DNA of 64,000 nt, taken from the NCBI GenBank assembly GCA_016771945.1, contig QZLF01000004.1, forward strand, positions 1-64,000. The letters run 5' to 3'. The translations under genes and the position numbers were made by a program. Below, in pieces: positions 56,835 through 64,000 of the stretch (positions are counted from its first letter, which is position 1; each line of letters begins with the position of its first letter). The notes under the pieces were generated by a model. The model saw only the letters and a program-made list of their open reading frames with translations, did no database searches and was not told the DNA's origin. The DNA is from Candidatus Leucobacter sulfamidivorax. GTDB lineage: Bacteria; Actinomycetota; Actinomycetes; Actinomycetales; Microbacteriaceae.

Positions 56835-58514
56835 ATGGCTGAATACATTTACCAGATGGTCCGCGCCCGCAAGGCGGTCGGCGAAAAGCTCATCCTCGAC
56901 GACGTCACGATGGCGTTCCTGCCCGGTGCGAAGATCGGCATGGTCGGCCCGAACGGCGCCGGCAAGTCGACGATCCTGAAGATCATGGCGGGCCTCGACA
57001 CCCCCTCGAACGGCGAGGCCGCGCTGGCTCCCGGCTTCACCGTCGGCATCCTGATGCAGGAGCCGGAGCTCGACGAGTCGAAGACCGTGCTCGAGAACAT
57101 CGAGGAGGGGCTCGCGATCAAGGCGAAGGTCGACCGCTTCAACGAGATCTCGGCGCTCATGGCCGAGCCCGACGCCGACTTCGACACGCTGCTCGCCGAG
57201 ATGGGCAGCTTGCAGGAGGACATCGACGCGGCCGACGGCTGGGATCTCGACAACCAGCTCGAGCAGGCCATGGACGCGCTGCGCACGCCACCCGGCGACG
57301 CCCAGGTGGCCCAGCTCTCGGGCGGCGAGAAGCGCCGCGTCGCGCTCGCGCGACTGCTGCTGCAGAAGCCCGATCTGCTGCTGCTCGACGAGCCCACGAA
57401 CCACCTCGACGCCGAGAGCGTGCTCTGGCTCGAGCAGCACCTGCAGAAGTACCCGGGCGCGGTGATCGCGATCACGCACGACCGGTACTTCCTCGACAAC
57501 GTGGCCGAGTGGATCGCCGAGGTGGATCGCGGGCGCCTCTACCCGTACGAGGGCAACTACTCGACCTACCTCGAGAAGAAGGCCGAGCGCCTCGACATCC
57601 AGGGCAAGAAGGACGCGAAGCTCGCGAAGCGCCTCAAGGAGGAGCTCGACTGGGTGCGCTCGAACGCGAAGGGCCGCCAGGCGAAGTCGAAGGCGCGTCT
57701 CGCGCGCTACGAGGAGATGGCGACGGAGGCGGAGCGCACGCGCAAGCTCGACTTCGAGGAGATCCAGATCCCCGCGGGCCCGCGCCTCGGCAACGTCGTC
57801 ATCGAGGCGAAGAACCTGCAGAAGGGCTTCGACGGACGCACGCTCATCGACGGGCTGTCGTTCTCGCTGCCGCCGAACGGCATCGTCGGCGTGATCGGCC
57901 CGAACGGCGTCGGCAAGACGACGCTCTTCAAGACGATCGTGGGGCTCGAACCGCTCGACGGCGGCGAGCTGCGCATCGGCGAGACGGTGAAGATCAGCTA
58001 CGTGGATCAGAGCCGCGCCAACATCGACCCCGACAAGACCCTCTGGGAGGTCGTCAGCGACGGGCTCGACATCATCACGGTCGGCAAGACCGAGATCCCC
58101 TCGCGCGCCTACGTCTCGAAGTTCGGCTTCAAGGGGCCGGATCAGCAGAAGAAGGCCGGGGTGCTCTCGGGCGGTGAGCGCAACCGCCTGAACCTCGCGC
58201 TCACGCTCAAGGAGGGCGGCAACCTGCTGCTGCTCGACGAGCCGACGAACGACCTCGACGTCGAGACGCTGCAGTCGCTCGAGAACGCGCTGCTCGAGTT
58301 CCCCGGCTGCGCCGTGGTGATCACCCACGACCGGTGGTTCCTCGATCGCATCGCGACGCACATCCTCGCCTACGAGGGCACCGAGGAGAACCCCGCGAAC
58401 TGGCACTGGTTCGAGGGCAACTTCGAGGCCTACGAGGAGAACAAGGTCGCGCGCCTCGGCCCCGAGGCGGCGAAGCCCTCGCGGGTGACGTACCGGAAGT
58501 TGACGAGGAACTAG
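56835..58514 (+). CDS. ettA: Energy-dependent translational throttle protein EttA (ABC-F)
   Basis: Cytoplasmic ABC-F ATPase that binds the ribosomal E site and gates elongation by ATP/ADP ratio. 559 residues, two ATPase domains: Walker A G38PNGAGKST46 and GPNGVGKTT (about 354), signatures LSGGEKRRVALARLLL and LSGGERNRLNLALTLKEGG, Walker B LLLLDEPTNHLDAES and LLLLDEPTNDLDVET. The linker (P-site tRNA interaction motif, about 240-300) and EttA-type arm region are present. The length is typical of EttA rather than a resistance ABC-F. thioesterase gene follows after 9 bp. Confidence 0.95.
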   Translation: MAEYIYQMVRARKAVGEKLILDDVTMAFLPGAKIGMVGPNGAGKSTILKIMAGLDTPSNGEAALAPGFTVGILMQEPELDESKTVLENIEEGLAIKAKVDRFNEISALMAEPDADFDTLLAEMGSLQEDIDAADGWDLDNQLEQAMDALRTPPGDAQVAQLSGGEKRRVALARLLLQKPDLLLLDEPTNHLDAESVLWLEQHLQKYPGAVIAITHDRYFLDNVAEWIAEVDRGRLYPYEGNYSTYLEKKAERLDIQGKKDAKLAKRLKEELDWVRSNAKGRQAKSKARLARYEEMATEAERTRKLDFEEIQIPAGPRLGNVVIEAKNLQKGFDGRTLIDGLSFSLPPNGIVGVIGPNGVGKTTLFKTIVGLEPLDGGELRIGETVKISYVDQSRANIDPDKTLWEVVSDGLDIITVGKTEIPSRAYVSKFGFKGPDQQKKAGVLSGGERNRLNLALTLKEGGNLLLLDEPTNDLDVETLQSLENALLEFPGCAVVITHDRWFLDRIATHILAYEGTEENPANWHWFEGNFEAYEENKVARLGPEAAKPSRVTYRKLTRN

Positions 58515-58523
58515 GGCAGTCCC

Positions 58524-58988
58524 ATGGCCCGCACGCACATCGACATCGAGCTCCGCTGGGGCGACCAGGACGCCTACGGGCACATCAACAACGTCGCCTT
58601 TCCGCGCTACCTGGAGGAGGCGCGCGTGCGCACCTTCTGGCGGGGGAGCGGGCGTGAGCAGACGGGCATGGAGCACCACTTCCGCGGCGACGATCCCGAC
58701 GGCCCGAAGATGCTGGTCGCGAATCAGCAGATCGAGTTCCTGCAGGTCCTCGAGTACTCGGACAGCCCGATCACGGTCGAGCTGTGGATCGGCCGCCTCG
58801 GCGGTTCGAGCCTCGAGCTGCACACCGAGATCCTCGACGGCTCGGCTCCCGAGCGCCGGGTCGTGGCCCGTGCGATCACGACCGTCGTCATCGTGAACGG
58901 CGCCACCATGCGCCCCCAGCGCCTCAGCGAGGAGGGCCGCGCCTCGGTCGAGCCGTGGATGGACGAGCCGCTGCAGATGCGACGCTGA
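58524..58988 (+). CDS. 4HBT-family acyl-CoA thioesterase
   Basis: 154 residues, hot-dog fold of the YbgC/FadM class: IDIELRWGDQDAYGHINNVAFPRYLEEAR carries the catalytic Asp (D14 or D16) and the GHINN motif, then VANQQIEFLQVLEYSDSPITVELWIGRLGGSSLELHTEI. It should hydrolyse an acyl-CoA thioester; substrate not determinable. 9 bp after ettA and followed by a strong terminator. Confidence 0.9.
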   Translation: MARTHIDIELRWGDQDAYGHINNVAFPRYLEEARVRTFWRGSGREQTGMEHHFRGDDPDGPKMLVANQQIEFLQVLEYSDSPITVELWIGRLGGSSLELHTEILDGSAPERRVVARAITTVVIVNGATMRPQRLSEEGRASVEPWMDEPLQMRR

Positions 58989-59001
58989 GCAGCCCCGAGA
59001 T

Positions 59002-59036
59002 GCGAAAGGCCCCCGCCACTGGCGGGGGCCTTTCGC
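59002..59036. terminator. Bidirectional terminator between the thioesterase gene and rpsT
   Basis: A perfect 16-bp stem, GCGAAAGGCCCCCGCC / GGCGGGGGCCTTTCGC, with a 3-nt loop (ACT). The two flanking genes converge on it. AAAG/CTTT ends supply short T-tracts on both strands. Confidence 0.93.
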
Positions 59037-59049
59037 GATCCTGAGCCGC

Positions 59050-59310
59050 TTACAGCGCGGCGACCTGGGTCGCGAGCTTCGACTTGCGGTTCGCGGCCTG
59101 GTTCTTGTGGATGACGCCCTTGGAGACGGCCTTGTCGAGCTTCTTGCCGGCGTGCGCGAGCTTCTGCTCGGCGACGGCCTTGTCGCCGGTGGCGATGGCC
59201 TCGCGGGTCTGGCGCACGGCAGTGCGCAGCTCGCTCTTGTACGCCTTGTTGCGGGCGGTCGCCTTCTCATTGGTCTTGATGCGCTTCAGCTGCGACTTGA
59301 TGTTTGCCAC
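59050..59310 (-). CDS. rpsT: 30S ribosomal protein S20
   Basis: 86 residues: [38 protein letters not shown] ... [27 protein letters not shown], all typical of S20, which binds 16S rRNA early in 30S assembly. GTG start at 59310 with AAGGAC upstream; the frame is open further upstream but not S20-like. In several bacteria a non-AUG start helps S20 control its own translation, so the GTG may matter. Divergent from lepA. The ~110-nt leader contains GTGTGG/CCACAC (59380-59397), a small stem. Confidence 0.96.
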   Translation of the reverse strand: MANIKSQLKRIKTNEKATARNKAYKSELRTAVRQTREAIATGDKAVAEQKLAHAGKKLDKAVSKGVIHKNQAANRKSKLATQVAAL

Positions 59311-59448
59311 GTTGGATGGTGTCCTTCGATACGGGTTTGACGGGTTGTCCGCGCGGCGAGAGAGGGCGCCCCGCGGGATGTGTGGTGTGATCCACACGCA
59401 AGCCAACAATCAACTCTAGCAGATTCGCGACGTCGGCGCTGCGGGTGC

Positions 59449-59454
59449 GATAAT
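59449..59454 (+). promoter_or_regulatory. lepA promoter -10
   Basis: GATAAT in the context TGCGATAATG (extended -10) ends 8 nt before the lepA ATG at 59463; a very short leader or leaderless transcript is implied. No clear -35. Confidence 0.45.
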
Positions 59455-59462
59455 GGCGGGCA

Positions 59463-61309
<1,847 letters not shown>

Positions 61310-61313
<4 letters not shown>

Positions 61314-62062
61314 CCCGGGAAGACGGACCGTCGCGCCGCGCGACCCATGTCGAGCACGAGGTCGTCTACGCGGCCGTGGGCGCCTCGGCCGCTCCCGATC
61401 TGCTGCGCTTCCCGCCCGACGGCGCGACCCCCTACGCCGAGGAGGTGAGGCTCGGCAGCGGCGCCGACCGCTTCCTCACCGCTTCCAGCCTGCTCATGAC
61501 CTGGGGCGCCCAGCGCGGCGCCGGCATCCGGGTGACCGATATCGAGCGGGGCGACGGCGGCCACTACGACGGCGTCGTCTTCGACGATCAGGGCACCCCG
61601 CAGCCCGCGGTCGATCGCGAGGACCGCTACGGCCCCGACGGCGAGCCCTTCCTCACGGCGGGCACGACGGTGCGGCTCGTGCGCGACGACCCCAAGCGGG
61701 CGGATCGGCTGATGCGCGTCGTCTACACCGTCGACGAGCCGCGCCGGGCGGGCTTCGCCTGGGGCAGCGCCGATGCGGAGGGCGCGGTCGGCGAGGAGGT
61801 CTTCGCGGTCGAGCACCGCGACGACGACACGGTCTGGGCGACCGTGCGCGGCTTCGTCTGGGCTCCAGCGACGGGGCTGCTCGGCGTGAAGGGGCGCGCC
61901 GTCGTCAAGCTGGCCGTGCAGGAGTCGCGGGATCAGATCGCGGCGCTCGCCCCAGGAGGCGCGGTGCCGAGCGCGCCGGCAGGGTCCGCGGAGGAACCGG
62001 GCGAGCCGGCCGAGTCGGACCGGCCGGGCGAGCCGGATCAGCCGGGCGACCCCGGCGAGTAG
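61310..62062 (+). CDS. DUF1990 family protein
   Basis: 250 residues. Core about 10-205 with [96 protein letters not shown] and [23 protein letters not shown], matching DUF1990 (plant/actinobacterial, unknown role; possibly ligand-binding). The C-terminal ~40 residues are repetitive Pro/Gly/Glu ([20 protein letters not shown]). ATGA overlap with lepA, and hemW starts 1 bp after its stop, so the three are co-translated. The same order is common in Microbacteriaceae. Confidence 0.88.
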
Positions 62063-62063
62063 C

Positions 62064-63319
62064 GTGCCGAGCACCCCGCCCGAGGGCGAGCCGGCGCCGG
62101 CGGACGGCCTGCTCCCGGCGAGCGCGGCCGAGGGCTCCGGGGAACGCGACTTCGGCGTCTACATCCACGTGCCCTACTGCCGCGTGCGCTGCGGCTACTG
62201 CGACTTCAACACCTACACCGCGAGCGAGCTGGGCGGCGGCGCGAGCCAGGCGGGCTACGCCGCGCAGCTGCGGCGCGAGCTGGCCTTCGGCGCCGACGCG
62301 CTGCGGCGCTCGGGAGCGGCGGATCGCGCGGCCTCGACCGTCTTCTTCGGCGGGGGCACGCCCACGCTGCTGCCGGCCTCCGACCTCGCGGCGATGCTGG
62401 CCGGGGTGCGCGAGGAGTGGGGCATCGCCCCCGGCGCCGAGGTGACGACCGAGGCCAACCCCGACTCCGTCGACGCCCGCTATCTCCGCGAGCTCGCCGA
62501 GGCCGGCTTCACCCGGGTCAGCTTCGGCATGCAGTCGGCCGTGCCGCACGTGCTCGCGACGCTCGACCGCACCCATGCGCCCGAGCGGGTGCCCCTCGTC
62601 GTGCGCTGGGCGCGGGAGGCCGGGCTGCAGGTGAGCCTCGACCTCATCTACGGCACGCCGGGGGAGTCGCCGGGCGACTGGCAGCGCTCGCTCGACGCCG
62701 CGCTCGCCTGCGAGCCCGATCACCTCTCGGCCTACGCGCTCATCGTCGAGCCGGGAACGAAGCTGGCCGCCAGGATCCGCCGCGGGGAGGTCGCCGAGCC
62801 CGACGACGATCTGCACGCCGAGATGTACGAGGCCGCCGACGCCGCGCTCGCCGCCGCGGGCCTCGAATGGTACGAGATCAGCAACTGGTCGCGCTCGCTC
62901 GAGACGCGGTCGCGGCACAACCTCGCCTACTGGCGCGGGGCCGACTGGTGGGGGGCGGGTCCGGGCGCGCACAGCCACGTCGGCGGGGTGCGGTGGTGGA
63001 ACGTGAAGCACCCCCGGGCCTATGCGGATCGCATCGAGGCCGGGGCCTCGCCCGCGCTCGCGCGCGAGGTGCTGAGCGCCGAGACCCGTCGCACCGAGCG
63101 GGTGCTGCTCGAGACCCGCATCGCGGAGGGGCTGCCGATCCCGGTACTCGCCCCCGAGGAGCGGCGGGCGATCCCGGCCTCATCGCCGACGGCCTCATCG
63201 ACGGGCGGCTCGCGATCGCCGGCCCCGCCGGCCCCGCCGGCTTCGGAGACGGGCGCGTCGTGCCCACCCTGCGCGGGCGCCTGCTGGCGGACACCGTGGT
63301 GCACCGCCTACTCTCCTGA
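62064..63319 (+). pseudogene. hemW: Heme chaperone HemW, frameshifted near the 3' end
   Basis: Radical-SAM family HemW (formerly annotated as coproporphyrinogen oxidase), which delivers heme to target proteins. C39xxxC43xxC46 (VPYCRVRCGYCDF) binds the 4Fe-4S cluster; FGGGTPTLLPASDLAAML, EANPDSVD, SFGMQSAVPHVL and YEISNWS fit the family. The reading frame is HemW-like to EERRAIP at about 63175; then the expected continuation GLIADGLIDGRLAI ... TLRGRLLADTVVHRLL is found in a different frame ending at 63319. A missing single base (one G) in ATCCCGGCC around 63171-63180 explains it. Left unshifted, the frame runs on as non-homologous residues to 63404. GTG start. Confidence 0.8.
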
Positions 63320-64000
63320 CGGCACCCTCCCCGGCGTCTGCCGCGTCAGCTGCGTCTGCTTCCCCGGCGCCAGCCTCCCCGGCGCCCGCTTCCTCGGCGC
63401 ATAGACGACGAGCGCGTGGAAGAGGAAGCGCACGAAGAACGCGACCGCGAGCGAGACGATCGCGGCGAGGACGGCCGGCCAGCGCCAGCTCTCGACCATG
63501 AAGGCGAGCAGCGGGATGCGCAGCGCGGCCTCGACGTTGTTGAACGCGAAGGAGGCCGCGAAGCGCACCCAGAACCGTGCGGCGCGCTCGCGCATGTCGC
63601 GGAACACGATCCACTCGAGCAGTGCGAAGTTGCCGATGATGGTGATCTCGGCGCCGGCGATAGCGGCCCAGATGTAGTCCACGCCGAGCGCCATGAGCAG
63701 CCACATGATCCCGACGTTCACGACGGCGCCGAAGAGGCCCACGAGGGCGAACAGGGACATCTTGCCGAAGCGCAGGCGCGCGAGGTGCGCGAGGAAGGTC
63801 GCCCCCTGGCGCAGGCTCGCCTTCGACGTGCCGTGCCGGCGCTCGCCGAACTCCATCGGCACCTCGGCGATCCCGAGGTCGCTGCGCACGAGGATCTCGA
63901 GCAGGATCTTGAAGCCCCGCGGCCTGAGGGCGGAGAGGTCGAGGCGTGCGCGGTCGACGAGGAAGAATCCGGTCATCGGGTCGGTGCAGCGCCACAGCCG
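63308..64000 (-). CDS. GT2 glycosyltransferase fused to GtrA domain (C-terminal part)
   Basis: Partial; the gene continues beyond the right edge. The visible frame starts with RLWRCTDPMTGFFLVDRARLDL, the end of a DPM1-like GT2 domain (DPMSGFF motif), then KILLEILVRSDLGIAEVPMEFGERRHGTSKASLRQGATF, and a GtrA-like domain with four membrane helices (FALVGLFGAVVNVGIMWLLMAL, WAAIAGAEITIIGNFALLEWIVF, FVRFAASFAFNN ..., VLAAIVSLAVAFFVRFLFHALVVY). Such fusions transfer a hexose or mannose to polyprenyl phosphate and flip or release it for cell-envelope glycosylation. Its end overlaps the hemW end by 12 bp (convergent). Confidence 0.87.
   Translation of the reverse strand, partial: RLWRCTDPMTGFFLVDRARLDLSALRPRGFKILLEILVRSDLGIAEVPMEFGERRHGTSKASLRQGATFLAHLARLRFGKMSLFALVGLFGAVVNVGIMWLLMALGVDYIWAAIAGAEITIIGNFALLEWIVFRDMRERAARFWVRFAASFAFNNVEAALRIPLLAFMVESWRWPAVLAAIVSLAVAFFVRFLFHALVVYAPRKRAPGRLAPGKQTQLTRQTPGRVPSGE

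Noticed and set aside
63320-63404. HemW frame extending to 63404
   Set aside because: The residues after 63175 in this frame do not look like HemW, while the family C-terminus lies in the neighbouring frame.

Overview
High-GC actinobacterial chromosome, almost entirely housekeeping genes. The gene content points to Microbacteriaceae, and a Leucobacter-like genus is my best guess: SepF/DivIVA-type division without ftsA, a RamB-type glyoxylate regulator, a GarA-FtsR-MerR block, a PknL-type kinase beside a class II DAHP synthase, and a MurE whose amino-acid selectivity motif is not the diaminopimelate type. Genus is inference; no taxonomic search was possible.

Layout. 1-160: end of an rRNA operon (5S) and its terminator. 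250-6480: a six-gene Mrp cation/proton antiporter operon (mrpA-B fusion, C, D, E, F, G) with overlapping stop/start codons, closed by a terminator shared with the converging glyoxylate operon. 6532-11146: aceA-aceB (minus strand) and a divergent RamB-like regulator. 11239-13038: FHA protein (GarA/OdhI type) and two MerR regulators (first FtsR-like), converging on an orphan ParA ATPase. 14168-18075: pyruvate carboxylase and peptide deformylase. 18103-25820: lipid and aromatic metabolism (acyl-CoA synthetase, acyltransferase, class II DAHP synthase), PASTA Ser/Thr kinase, its small HTH partner and a polyprenyl diphosphate synthase, in an order close to the Rv2173-Rv2178c region of Mycobacterium. 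25887-26324: DUF3040 membrane protein and a strong terminator.

26382-27890: an IS110-family insertion sequence with a long non-coding leader, sitting directly upstream of the division/cell-wall (dcw) cluster. 28076-50158: mraZ, rsmH, ftsL-like, ftsI, murE, murF, mraY, murD, ftsW, murG, (broken MFS gene), murC, ftsQ, (opposite-strand membrane protein), ftsZ, yggS, sepF, yggT, divIVA, lspA, rluD-like. Lipid II is built by murE/F/D/C with mraY and murG and polymerised by FtsW/FtsI. FtsL and FtsQ link to FtsZ, which SepF tethers to the membrane, while DivIVA directs polar growth. 50272-64000: dnaE, nadE, msrA, a second-type ssb, a lipoprotein, ettA, a thioesterase, rpsT, lepA, a DUF1990 gene, a frameshifted hemW and the C-terminal half of a GT2-GtrA membrane glycosyltransferase cut by the window edge.

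I found no obviously new multi-gene system. The most informative oddities are the IS110 element with its candidate bridge RNA, pentapeptide-like tandem repeats at the N-terminus of FtsQ, the MurE motif change, a 20-bp perfect palindrome at the pyc promoter, repeats shared between the ftsZ and merR promoters, and two broken genes (MFS, hemW).
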